Positions 32,346 to 44,041 of a DNA stretch of 64,000 nucleotides are shown one piece after another. Made by a program: the position numbers and the translations under genes. Source of the DNA: Micropterix aruncella (Eukaryota > Arthropoda > Insecta > Lepidoptera > Micropterigidae); assembly GCA_944548615.1 (NCBI GenBank), contig OX155951.1:41211964-41275963 (forward strand), in the 5' to 3' direction. Every line of letters starts with the position of its first letter. Positions within the stretch are counted from its first letter, which is position 1. The notes under the pieces were generated by a model. That model was not told the DNA's origin and did no database searches. It saw only the letters and a list, made by a program, of their open reading frames with translations.

Positions 32346-34329
32346 AAGATGTATAGGTCTGGACGCCTAGATGTATAGAGAAACAGGAATCCGCTCTATT
32401 AATATAGCTGCGGTATATCGAGCGAATAACTGTCAAATAAGTGCGGGCGGAAAACAAAACGGATGAATAGGGCGGGCGGCCGCCGCGGCCGACGCCAACC
32501 CGCCCACTACGTGACACAGGCCGCCCGGCCTCGCGCGCGATTTCTCTCCTCTTACGATTATGGACCGGCCCAGCAATATTTCACAGTAATGCGATCTTGT
32601 CATTTTGCGCCAGGCACCTTCTTCGTAAACATCTTACTCCCTTCCGTATATCTTCGCTGGCAGGTTTTTTATCGCTGATTTGTGAGGGATCGTCTTATGT
32701 GTCGATGTCCGCGCGTGATATACGGATATAGCCCTATGAAAAACGACAATGATCCCGAGGTATCAATAAATTACAACATGTAAATATCCGGGAGACGATA
32801 ACTAAATCAGACGACCGCTTTGTACCACATCATAGGGAATGAATGTATCATCAAGTAATTTGATTTTATATCGACAATCCTTGATAAACATCAACAGCGA
32901 GGAATTTATCCCGTCTTAATCTAAGTCCGATTTGTAGCATGTCTAGCTGCGCAATACTAATCTGAAGAGTGCGCAGAGAAAGAAGGTAGTTTTTATAACA
33001 CCTTAAACGCAAATGTCTGGCAATTTTATCGACCCTTCTAGTACGCTCAAGTGAACCGTTTGAGTTAATCTGCAGAATTCGAAAACAAAGAAGGTAGTAC
33101 TCAAAACCCTGCCCTTTGTCATCCCACACTTTCTCAGTCTATAAGATTTTTGATTTGACGAACTTAAAGGAAAGTAATTATAAAATGGCAACAATAATTT
33201 CCCGATGACATTTGCGGCTATGTTTGTTGTTTGTATGGGAATACAACCTGTACATCGGCATCCAGGGGGGGGGGGGGTTGTGTCCACAATTGTGTGTAAA
33301 CCTAAGATTATATTTCGCTCAGATAAAATATATACACAGACGAAGTGTTTCACTTAATGCCTTCTCTGTCGAATTGCTGTATGCTCATTGCTTTTTCTTT
33401 TTGTTGCAGGTAAGAATTATGTCCTGTGTTACCATTTGAGAGCTATTAACTATGTAAGTAACGTTTATTTTACTTCATCTTGTTTTTTTTATGACGTAAA
33501 TTTTGCATCCGGCTTGCAGAAATTCCCCTGTGCGAGTGGTATTTAGTTGGATTTTGTTTGTGTGGATTATTCAAGCGTGATCATTGGTTATAACAGATAT
33601 GACGATTCCTAGATCGAATGACGTATCAGCGAGCGCCCGTTTAGCTAGGTAGCATTGGTGAGCCATCGGTTTACCCCAGGGAGGTTTGACGGGAGGCCGG
33701 GGAGGGGAAGAGCGGGGAGCCAGGAGTGGGCGGCAGGACTCGCATTCCTGAGGCGCGCGTTCCTCGCATACCCGCGCGGATATATTGCGAGGGACGCTGG
33801 CGTTCTGGCGCTGCCAATTTTCGCTTGATTAAAAACATTCGCGAAGAGTTTTTTGGGCTCATTTGTCGCTGTTGTTATGCAAGATGTGACGTCACAGCGA
33901 CGCGAATAAAATAACAGTAGGTCCTTACCTATTTAATTGCATTTTTTTTTCACAGTAACCAATTTAAACTTGTATAACTTCCGTTTGGATTGGATCTCCA
34001 GATTGTAATATTTTTAATTTAAAATCCATGGTATTTTTTTTTAATCGGTTATGCATTTGTCTTTCTGTCGTTTGTTGTGTATAGTAAACGATTGCAGGAC
34101 TTCTCCAACTTGCTTCTCCCGATTTTACTGTATTCAGAACTTGGATATTTGGCAATACTGCGTACATAATAGCGATCAAAATTTCGTTAAATATATTCAT
34201 AAGCTTTCGCTTTCATTTGTCATTAGAATTGAAAAAAACTGATTCTCATTGCGTGAAACTACGTAGGTGATAGTTTTCCGACGTTTCAGAAACATTCCTC
34301 AGAAAACTCCTAATTTATATTATTACAGA
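32346..34329. other. no gene recognised
   Basis: GC-rich blocks at 32455-32560 and 33640-33900 are separated by AT-rich sequence. A G13 run lies at 33265-33277. The minus-strand frame at 33129-32866 has two similar YLL-x-x-R-x-LQI segments but no known domain. Confidence 0.45.
33265..33277. repeat. G13 homopolymer
   Basis: A run of 13 G residues after CATCCA, the complement type of the C-runs at 9349 and 53622. Confidence 0.9.
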
Positions 34330-34496
34330 AACTAAATATCCGGATTACAATAACAAAATTTCAAATATTTTGGTACTTTCAAATATTTTGAGACTTTTAT
34401 GAAATTATATTAGAGAAAAAATTGCAATAATTCGCAGCGCTTTATGCGCCAACGATAGCATATATCCAAAATAGCTTGTAAGTAACATAGTTTGAA
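34330..34496 (+). repeat. family G repeat, copy 2, left part
   Basis: Matches 26990-27230 (TTGCAATAATTCGCA, TAGCTTGTAAGTAACATAG). The continuation (GGTAACATTGTTATAAAT) is displaced to 35315-35345 by the LINE inserted at 34497. Copy 1 thus shows approximately the pre-insertion arrangement. Confidence 0.5.
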
Positions 34497-35301
34497 CCAT
34501 TATTGAATGTGCGGATATCAATCGCCATAAGAACTACCCAACCACCGTATCTATATCCACTCGGATAGCAAGGCAGCTCTTATAGCACTAGCCTCGAATA
34601 CTATTAATTCAAAGCTAGTGCAAAACTGCGTATCACTACTGAATTCCCTGGGCGAAAAGAACAGGGTAATTCTAAGATGGGTTCCCGGCCATGCAGGAAT
34701 CGATTGAAATGAAAAAGCCGACGAACTTGCTAAGACGGGAGCAAAGGGAACGTTATACGGCCCTGAACCTTGCTGTGGCGTACCAAAAAGCCTTGCAAAC
34801 CTAATGCTCAAACAAATATGTTTAGAACAATCCGTCAAACACTGGAAAAATACGCCAGTTTTGAATCAATCCAAAGCGCTAATTAAGGCTTACGACCCTA
34901 AGACGGCCCGTGAGGCCTTATCGCTAAATAGGAACAATCTACGCATACTGGTGAGGGCGCTCACGGGGCATTGTAGCCTTAACAAACACATGTACAACCT
35001 CAAGCTCCGAGACACAAAAATGTGCAGGTTCTGCCAAGGGGCAGAGGAAACTCCCCTGCACATCATGGGCGAGTGTGGCCCGCTGATGCGTAAAAATACA
35101 TCCACTTGGATGGTCATTACCTCCAACCCGAGGAGGTAAAACAATCTGGCGCCAAAAGCCTGTTGCGGTTCTTAAATGACACGAGGCTTAGCGCAGAACT
35201 ATAGTAGGTGGCGAACACAATAGATCAGCAATGGTCGCAGTGTTACAAGGCTCATAAAGACCCTCAAAAGAACCCTACACAACAAATAAAAAAAATAAAA
35301 A
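34497..35301 (+). pseudogene. 5'-truncated LINE with RNase H end and zinc knuckle
   Basis: The frame near 34550-34740 has RNase H motifs (IYIHSDSKAALIAL, then VLRWVPGHAGID, stop, NEKADELAKTGA); the stop is TGA at 34705-34707, where the family has glycine. It continues in frame through 34804-35139 with a CCHC-type knuckle, CRFCQGAEETPLHIMGEC, near the end. The sequence closes in an A-rich tail. It is flanked by 13-bp direct repeats AACATAGTTTGAA at 34484-34496 and 35302-35314, the target-site duplication. RNase H after RT is known in the I, LOA and related non-LTR clades. RT and endonuclease are absent. Confidence 0.88.
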
Positions 35302-35345
35302 AACATAGTTTGAAGGTAACATTGTTATAAATTTACATACTTAAA

Positions 35346-38300
35346 AATTTACCTTAAAATTTAATAAAAAACATTCGCAGGACATAGTTAATTATGTATG
35401 CACAGGCGATTTTCAAAATTTGCGCCGCGTAGCATGACTCTGACTATCAATTCAGCCCCTACTGTGTTTGTATTGAGGTTTTCTTCTTTCAAAATGTAGT
35501 GTTTTTGATACGAAATGTTACCGCGCCGACGACAGGTTAAGTTTGATGTGATTTTCAAGATGGGTTCTTCGCGGCGCGGCGGTTTCCGTTTTCCGCCGCT
35601 CGCGCCGCTGTGGCAACGCCGCCCCGCCGAGCTTAACTGCCGATGTCGGCGGCCACCCTATAGATGGTGATTCGATGGCTGTAGCGGGATATAGAGTAGG
35701 CGGGCGGGCGGCGCGGCATTCACGAGCGGTAATGCGTTTTGTTCGATGTCATCTTTGTCGCTTCGATGGGGTGCGGAAATATCTTTTCCTCCCCATTCGC
35801 GCCGCACCGCGACCGCCTTTGTTCGCGCCTCGCAGCTTCAGCGAATTATTCAAGTTTGGCAACAATTTTATCTACGTAACACCGGCGCTGACAGGTGATG
35901 CGATGTCGCGCGTAATCGAAAGTCACTTTACATTACCCTCAAAAAGAGTGAAATGATGCAAGATAATCGATAATCGACTTTTGAGCTAGCCTAGAAATCT
36001 AATTCATAGTTATTTCGTGGTTTTACTCCAGTTTACTGAACTGTAATGTAGTGTACAAAATAAACGCGGATGGCAGGCATTGCAAAAGGCATTATGCCTG
36101 ATATTCAGTATGTCCTGTTTCTTTAAATAGGATTACAATTATTGTTGGAACTTTTTTGCATAAAGAAGTAGAGTTTGTGCAAGTTTTAAAATTTAGCAGC
36201 TAAGCCAGATCTCGTTATATATTACCGAGTTTATTACAGGTCACGGCAGCATTACAGGTCAAGTTTCCTTTATAGGTCGTTTGTGACCATATTAACTTGT
36301 TTACGTCCATACTAAAATACGTGGGTGTTTCGTGACCATATCAACTTCCCAGACTATTTTGTTTTCATTAAATTATAAATAATGTCGCAAAGTGGAGTTC
36401 AGGTCTCGTCGCCTGTTGGGCATGGAGGCGGAATTGCAAAGAAAAGGACTGACATAACTTGAAACAATACTTGCGCAGGAATTCTGCACTCTTCTCTCAG
36501 GCATAGGCCGTAAACACAGACACCATAGTGGAGAACACTAAGAACCACAGCTTCCGGGAGTAGAATGCGATCATCTGCGTCGAGGCTGTCTCAGAGTGTA
36601 TTGTAGACTAAAGGTAGCGATTGGGATGATATTACCATTTCTGAGAATCCGACATGGATGACTTCTGCTCGCAGATTCTTGGAACCCATTATGAGGTAGC
36701 AAGACTTCGGAGCGGTGAGTGAAAGGCCGCGATTTCACTACCAATAAACTACAGACTACGTACGTTACGTGACGCGATCGTTCTTGTGGCGTGGTGTCAC
36801 CTTTTAGGATAGCAAAATTGCAATCCATACTCGTAATTCTTCTTTTTTTACGTATTACTTTCCCTTCTTGCAGCTAGACTATGTGACCTTCCAATATTAA
36901 AAAGGCACCTTTGGTTTCTTCTTTTCAAATGTCCTTGGGACATAAAATGATGCATTTTATGTCCCTAAATTCCTACTTATCCTACGTGTCATCCTATCCT
37001 CCGGGTCATCCTCCTCTCCTTGCGGCAATTTCTCTAAATCATAATTAGTTTGGAAAAAAATATTTTTTTGTTGTTTAATTTTTTTTTTTTTTTTTGGTAT
37101 TTATTATTTTTTGTTTATTTTTACTCTACTGGCACGTAAATTCTACTACTTCCACGAAGGTAGGCTGTAAGAGATTGTAATTTAAGTAATAAGTCCGCCT
37201 GTTGCATGTTTTATTTTAAAATGTGCATTATATAATTTCTATCTATCTGTCTATCTATGTACTTCTCTTCGCGTTTCTCGCCCCTCGTCGTCCCATCCGC
37301 GGACACAGAAATCGATGGATTTCTTTTTTGTCGCATTCGAGCCGAAAGTTTAAATGGCTGGATCAGCGCGATATCCGGGTAGTGAGCGTAATTACTTTCG
37401 CAACAACTCGATCATAACTCGGCGAAGTAAAGTTATTTTTCCCCCGCATTTCAATTTGGCCAGTTCCCGACCGACGAGCGACGTTACGTCTGTGGCGCGG
37501 CGCAAAGCGACGGTATCGCCGTATCTCCGGCCCGAGCGCTTGTCAACATCGCTCTGTAAATATTGTCTGGCCGCTTCGTCATCGGTAATGCAGACATGAG
37601 ATATTTCAGCAAATGGCTATTGCGGCCCCGGAGAGACACTGACGTTACAAAAATCTTCTCGCACTACTATCACATCTCGAATAGATAGAATAAATAGAGA
37701 ATGGAAATTATTTCACACAGATTAACGTAGATTTTCCCTTTCTTAAACTTTGTAACAATAGCTTACAATAACACCAACTGTACGATAATTATTTTATAAC
37801 GTGTTACCATATAAATAGTCATGACGAAACAATTAAGCGTTTATCTATTTGCGTGGATTTATATCCCCACCAATCAAAACAATAATCTGTTCTGGGGTGA
37901 TGGTTTCGCATCTTTTACAAAAGCTTATGTTGAAATAAGTTGAATAACGTTCAAATAGTGGTCATTTTAATTAGTAATTTACAAAATTATTAGTGGAAAA
38001 AAGATTTTTTTGCATGGAAGTTAAAAAGATATACAAAATATACACATACTTAACAAATATTCTGCAATTAATAATATATAACAATGGATAGGTAATAAAT
38101 ACTTTAAAATAGAATAATAATGTAGTATTATAATAATAGTAAAGAGAAAATATACATAATCCTAATTCAAATATAACTCAAAATTTGTTTTTAAGTGCAA
38201 CAAATAGTGTACATTTATAATGACCTTATAAGAAAAAATGTCCGTTGTGCCAAAACTTCACAGCCTATGTGAAAAAATGGCTTATCTTTTCACACACGTA

Positions 38301-38642
38301 GATATCTGATAAGCAAATTGGCCCCGATAATTGTATGTTTTTCGGTCACAATCTTCTTCTTTCTCCTCTGTCTAACTGGTGGCTGATAACGTAGCCAGAG
38401 CCTTGTGGCTCCGGCATCAGTAGAGATGCTTAAGCCGTCCCAGGTAAATGCGGGCTGTGGGACGCTCAGGGTGTTCCTGGTAGTCCACTCAACTCTTAGA
38501 GGCGAATTTTTAGCCCGAAACTGCAGTTTATCACCGTAAGCAGTTCTAGCCTTAGATTAGCAAAACCGTTAAACTCGCACAACACACGCGGCTACAACCT
38601 CTCCACATTTTCTCAATAAAAGATCGGTCATATGTCCGATAG
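35346..38642. other. no gene recognised
   Basis: Contains a CpG-rich block at 35560-35900 and a GC-richer block at 37260-37600, with AT-rich sequence between, poly(T) at 37070-37096 and one hairpin at 36937. Frames on both strands carry no motif I can name. Confidence 0.45.
36937..36965. repeat. 13-bp perfect inverted repeat
   Basis: GGGACATAAAATG and its complement are separated by ATG. A short TCCT/CATCC-rich direct-repeat patch follows (36970-37020). Confidence 0.85.
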
Positions 38643-38795
38643 TGTTTAATAATAATAATAATAGTAATAAACTCTTTATTTGCAGTTTAAAAATAAAATT
38701 TTGCAATATCATACAACTAACCTAATCACAAAGCAGCGGTAGGTACATGCGCGCGTTGAGGAAATACAGACTTATATAAGGAAATACGTTTGTCT
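38643..38795 (-). mobile_element. LINE 3' end (family F copy 2)
   Basis: (AAT)n at 38648-38668 is followed by AACTCTTTATTTGCA, CATACAACTAACCTAA and GGTACATGCGCGCGTTGAG. These correspond to the 3' end of family F copy 1 at 29312-29430 in the same orientation. Only the untranslated tail is present. Confidence 0.7.
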
Positions 38796-39845
38796 ACATA
38801 AGATACAAACTACTATATCGATGGCTTAGAACGCAATTGTGTTAAGTGACTTTTTTACGAAAATGAGTTAAGTACTACATGACATCCAATATATTGATCT
38901 CCACATTCTGTGCTAATGTGGTAAGCATCTAACAACCAAGGCTTCGAATACTTCTTCGTAGAAACTGTGGTAGTGCATCAAACAAAGTTTTTTGAAATGG
39001 TACTGTTGCATAATCATTTACCACTATTGATATCTAATCAAAATTAAATCATCATAAAATGCATATGTGTTATCATCACTTGACACAATATTCTCCAAAG
39101 CATGCTTAACCCTATACATGCTTAATGGTTTTATTTACTCTTATAACAAATTCTAAAAGTAGAAAGATGAGAACAAAATAAAATATAAATAATATAATAA
39201 AAATGAAAATGTGGTAACTATATACATTATTATATTACCATATAAAAATGTGGTAAGTACCACCTCTTGTCGGTTTTTTTTATTAATACATAAAATACTA
39301 ATAAATAAATATAATTATTATAATATAGTGTAAGCCAAATACACTATATTATATATGAAATTATTTCTTCATCTGTTTCGAGATTATTATACCTAAACTT
39401 TCAAAAAGATCTCCTGTAAAATATTTGCTCTTGACACATTTGCTGTTACTGTCTCTTGAGGTTATTTTTGAGAGAATAATGTCGTTATCCATTGTCGTTA
39501 TCGCAGACCTGACTGCTGGCTGACTGACGAAGTGCGCGAGTCATAGAGTTGCCAGAACCTACGCTCTGTGGAAAAAGTGATTAAGTGAACAATCAGTTTT
39601 TCCACAAACACAAACTTGTCGAAACTGCGCTTATTCATTTTTTCCAGAGATTATCTATGAAAATAAAGCTCTTAGGCACTTGATCGTGTTTTCCTTAGAT
39701 AGGAAATTATTTACTTGCACGGATTATTGCAAAAAGTCATTTTAAGCAAAATGTGCACTTGATCAGTTTTTCCTCTATAACGACGATATATGAATTATTT
39801 TGAAAGTAACTTTTAAAAAAACACAAGACGTCTAGTTTCGTCAGC
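38796..39845. other. no gene recognised
   Basis: AT-rich, with TGATC(A/G)(G/T)TTTTTCC words near 39590-39770. Nothing coding supported. Confidence 0.45.
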
Positions 39846-40396
39846 TAATCGCCTTCACATGCTGCGTGTCATATATCCAACGGCAGAAAATACTCTTGTT
39901 TTTACCACAGATAACAGGCATTCGTAGGCAAACTGCAGGTATTGTCCTTTTGTCCCGCCTGATTCAAAGAGAATAATTTCTTTCCTGATAAGTGTATCAA
40001 TGGACGAACCAGTTGCACGTGAAGGACTTTCTTACAGGCCGGCTTTCAAAACCATCTCTAATTCCTCATCAAAATATAAAGATGCGTTTGCGTTTGCGGC
40101 TTCTAAAGACAGATGCAAGTTATCATCATCATCACTTTCGTTTGCTGGGTCTACTATAACAACTGCATCTGCAGATGTAGGCGGACGAGCGAGTCCATTA
40201 TTCGTATAAAAACATGAACATTTCGGTTCTATCCATATAATTGTTCGATCAGCTTCTTTATCTCTCTCTAGATTTTGGTGGAAATCTCGCAAATCTTGCA
40301 AGATCTGGCGTGATTTTGCATACAAGAATAATCTTGCAAAATCAGTGCGAGATCTTGGTATTTCGAGATCTCGGTATACCGAGATTGCATTCCCTA
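39846..40396 (-). pseudogene. internally deleted hAT transposase gene
   Basis: On the minus strand, the 97-codon frame 40325-40032 ends at a TAA. The same frame then continues through SSIDTLIRKEIILFESGG, QYLQFAYECLLSV and FSAVGYM to a TGA at about 39846. The K-E-x-x-L-x-E-x-x-G ... YxxLLS ... (E)RxFSxxGY pattern is the C-terminal dimerisation region of hAT transposases. The central catalytic part is not recognisable and is apparently deleted. The 5' end at 40396 reads TAGGGAATGCAATCTCGG, a plausible hAT-type terminal repeat. I could not find the opposite terminus. Confidence 0.65.
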
Positions 40397-40423
40397 GTGG
40401 GAACGTAATGGTTCGAAAACCTC

Positions 40424-40520
40424 TTAGATATCTTCTGGTGATGATTCGGAGAGTACACGATACAGGAGAGCAAGTATACGAACATTTATCCTTTGGCGTA
40501 CTGGCAAGCAGTGGGCCAAA
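40424..40520 (-). pseudogene. LINE RT fragment (family F copy 3)
   Basis: The minus-strand peptide LPVRQRINVRILALLYRVLS is the same segment as LPVRQRRNVHILALLYRVLS in family F copy 1. The DNA match ends near 40520, so the rest of the 141-codon open frame to 40849 is probably chance. Only about 30 residues of the RT tail remain. Confidence 0.7.
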
Positions 40521-41631
40521 TTAAGTGTTTGTTGATGGCAATAATATATCCTGTCAATAGTCCTGACACTGCTTATCTGTGGTTCGCCCAGTTTGAGCAA
40601 TGCTTTATATACATATATTTGATTGACGCTACGCAGAGCGGCACTGTGACGTGATCTCCAGACCACAACATCGCAGCGGTAACAGTCACGAGACACGTGC
40701 ACACCTTCCAACCCGCACATAACTGACGCGACCGTTGACCTGGAGTCAACAAGATCTAAAAATACTATACAAACGAATTTCGGCACTAATGTCGTTCTCC
40801 GATAAATCGTTGTCAGTGTGAATCCCGCGCTACTTTCGATCCAGAGCAAAGAAACGAATTAAACTAGGGACAGAATATTGGTTCGCTCTCTAGTCAGGCT
40901 TGTGCTATACGCCATGCGGACGCCCGCGGCTATGTTGCGCCAAATGAAAGCAATAAAAGAGCGGACTCCATTAATCTACGCCACAACCGAGTCACGTACT
41001 CGCACGCTTCTTCCTTTCACTCATATCCAGTATTTCGCTTGTTCGTCGCCTACTGGCGTCGATTTGAATTCCCGCTGACGCCGACGCCACTGTGCGAATT
41101 GTGAAGGAAGCGGATTCTGAATATGTAGAATAAAGAACAGACGCCGCTTCAGGATGAGATATGTAGAGACGAGAAATACGAAATAAAAGAGGAAAACTTC
41201 TAGAATAACCTCGAAGTTCGAGAGGTTCGTATAAAACGATCGTAACCTCCGTAGCCGCTTTGAAACGCTAGACATTAAGGTGGGATGTTACCGTAAGAGG
41301 TATAAAAGATAAAGAAAATAAAAAAAGATTGATTACAAACGTTCAGATACAATGAACGTTGCTACGTTGCTGTGGATTTTTGGTCGGGTATCCATACAGA
41401 CGCCGTATATAAACAGGGAGTTTAAAAAAAATGAAAAACAAAATGAACTCTGACTACCCTATATCGACTGGTCGAACTGGTCTTCTCTCCTCAGATATGC
41501 GTTTGATTCGAAATTCGGATCGACACTCACCTTTCCGGCTTATTATTGTAGGAAGTAGGTGAATAACGACAAAGGAAGTGCGCATGAATATAATCTTAAA
41601 AGTTAAAATACCCAAGCATAATTAGCAATTG
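40521..41631. other. no gene recognised
   Basis: Mixed composition. Frames at 40878-41078 and 41275-41021 have no recognised motif. Confidence 0.45.
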
Positions 41632-42170
41632 AAGGCTTACGGGGAAAAACGATCAATGACATTTTTTTGGGAAAATGAGATACTAATGCCGTTTTGTGGC
41701 TTGGTCCCGAACGAATCGAAGTTCGAATCGAAGAACGAATCGAAGTTGAATCAAGTTTCGAAAGAGTAATCATATTCTGCCCTTAAATGATGGTAGAAGA
41801 AAACGTGTTACGGGAAAGAATGATCAAGGTCCACGCGGGGACGATGAGCCTTGATCATTCTTGTCCGTCAGGTCCAGAGGTGGGGGGGTACCTCGATGAC
41901 TTTCGGGTTGACGCCGAGGAGGAACTGTGATGGAAAATAATGATCAATGCCAATGACTTTTTCACGTTTTCGCTTTTTTCTGATGTATAATTTAAGTAGA
42001 ATGTATTATTTTTTTAGAAACTGAGATATATTTGGTTCGCAGATACAATATATTTTTTTCTCACTCAAACCCTCGCTAAAATGTATTTGTTTTTAAGTTA
42101 GTAAATTAAAAAAATAGATTTACCAAAAATTTTAAAAAGTCGATATTGGTCATTATTTCCCGTGACCCTT
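41632..42170 (+). mobile_element. family H TIR element, copy 2
   Basis: The ends AAGGCTTACGGGGAAAAACG and TCATTATTTCCCGTGACCCTT are imperfect inverted repeats (AAGG...ACGGG). The body is collinear with 13901-14592 but lacks the nested LINE tail. It contains an extra inverted pair, AAGAATGATCAAGG at 41818-41831 and CCTTGATCATTCTT at 41851-41864. It is non-coding. Confidence 0.65.
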
Positions 42171-43024
42171 TAAGTATTTTTATCAAAATAAAGTGATCCT
42201 GGATGCAGCAAAAACGAATTTGCTTACGACCTCGATATTACTAACTCGGCCTCGGATCTGAGATGTATTTTACGCTAAAATGATGAGGATTCGGTTGAAT
42301 TGATCGCCGTTTCGAACAGTGGGAAGCTTGCCGAGTATTTAATTTTTTGGCGAGGTCGAAATCTGACGTCATCCGTTTGGAGCCTGCGCTTGCAAGAAAG
42401 GACGGTTACATGAGGCGTGCTTCAAACAAAGGCGGCGGTAATTGCGCGTAATTCACACCGCACGACGCGCACTCCAGACATTTATCGGCCCGCGCGGGGT
42501 TCGAATCTCGCCTCCCGATAATTTATGCCGCGAACGCCCGACTACAATTAATGCATTGTTGAGGCGATTCCCGGTCCCGGTACCTCGAATGCTGCAGCCG
42601 CAGACCGACACCGAACGACCCATTGTCGATCGCATAAAGAAACAATATGCGACTCGCGCCCAGGAATGCATTGCTCTGACGTCATTTCACGTTGGTTGAA
42701 CTGTTGACCGATGCTCGACATGAGCACTTGTCGGTGCTCCTGCCACCCCAGTATGTTATAACGATCGATGTCGTCTTTTCACAAAGTCGCAAAGACTGGG
42801 ACATACAAATATATTAATCTAGCTACTCCCAAAACAACGAGGGCACTGACAAGTGAGGCTTCCTCGCTCGTCTTAGAAAGACTTTTCCTTTCAATAGCCT
42901 GACTGATTACAGCTAGTGTAGTAATTATATACTGTAGCGCTCTTTGCCCGCTGTCACTGGCCATTAAAGGTTGTTGACACCAGATGACACCAACATCTAT
43001 CCGACTTCTTATGAAACTGTGTTT
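42171..43024. other. no gene recognised
   Basis: GC-richer at 42350-42690. The 85-codon frame at 42442-42699 is mirrored by an equally long frame on the other strand, so there is no evidence for either. Confidence 0.45.
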
Positions 43025-43235
43025 TCAGACTCTCCCGATAATCCGCCGGATACAACACTACTTTTTCAGAGTGCACTACCCAGGGCTCGCCCTAGGGAAT
43101 TCTTTCATTAAATTCACCTCTTATATGAGGCTCGGATGGGAGCTGAAACATTAGTTGAATCGGCCACAAAACAAGCTGGCCTTGTGGCCCAGGCTACACA
43201 GAACCATTAATCCCGAGCAAGAGCAATGAGCGGGA
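43025..43235 (+). mobile_element. family A repeat, copy 7 (3' part)
   Basis: Shares GCCGGATACAACACTACTTT, TTCATTAAATTCACCTCTTA, GGATGGGAGCTGAAAC, CGGCCACAAAACAAGCTGGC and CAGAACCATTAA with copies 2 and 6. Only the terminal third of the unit is present. Confidence 0.6.
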
Positions 43236-43652
43236 ATTATTATAAATCAGACTATTTTCCGCGTCTCTTTGTCTACCATATTTCACCCCTTTCAGGGTTG
43301 GACAACCTTTCTACGACGGTCAGGATGCGCCGTATTGGCCGGATAACTTAACCCGCAATCGCCACCGAATCTATCTCAGCAGCCACTCCGAACCCTGGCC
43401 AACAGCATTCCTCCGCAACAGGCAGCAGATGTGTAGAACCTAACGCATCACATATTATCGTGTTAGATATTTTCCACTCTAAATGGCTTTGCAACCTCGT
43501 CTGTGGCGCTCTAGCTTAGCATGCATAACCGATTTCTTCCTCCATAGATTTTCCTTCCTTTAGTAACCCTAATAAAATTATTTAGCTTTAATATTAATTA
43601 ACAAACTCAGGCGAATGCCACTACGTAACAATGTTATACCGTTCTTTTTATT
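43236..43652. other. no gene recognised
   Basis: Includes a GC-richer stretch at 43290-43440 with ACAACCTTTCTACGACGG. No partner or motif seen. Confidence 0.45.
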
Positions 43653-44041
43653 AACACGCTTTTATTAGGTCGACCTGTATATAACTATGTAATGTAATCT
43701 AAGGTAACTAATTTAACCATCTTCCAAGGATCGTAGCGTCATGAAAATTGGCAGCTGTATGTAGTTCTGATGACAATACAATAATATGGTACTGTCGAAC
43801 TGATCTGATAATGTAGTCGGAAGATATGAACTGGAACTTCATGATGGAACATCGTATCATAGCTGTGTTTGGACTTGTTAGAAAAGTCTTGGAATGAACT
43901 TTGACCACGATTAGGTTTCAAGGTCTGATGATGAAGCCGGAAGATAGGCACTGGAATTCCATGATGGAATATCGTATCATAGCCGTGTGTATGTGAATAT
44001 CGTATCATATCCCAAAAGCGTGTTTTTAGTGTTTTTTTTTA
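43653..44041 (-). mobile_element. family B repeat, copy 2
   Basis: Inverted, nearly identical copy of 28027-28433, including both 120-bp internal units. The short inverted repeats AACACGCTTTTA and CAAAAGCGTGTT lie near its ends. Homology continues past the right inverted repeat (TTTTTAGTG and a T run). The true boundary is therefore outside that motif on one side. Confidence 0.75.

Noticed and set aside
40424..40849. 141-codon minus-strand frame as a host gene
   Set aside because: Only about 30 residues at its end match a LINE RT tail; the rest has no motif and is probably chance.
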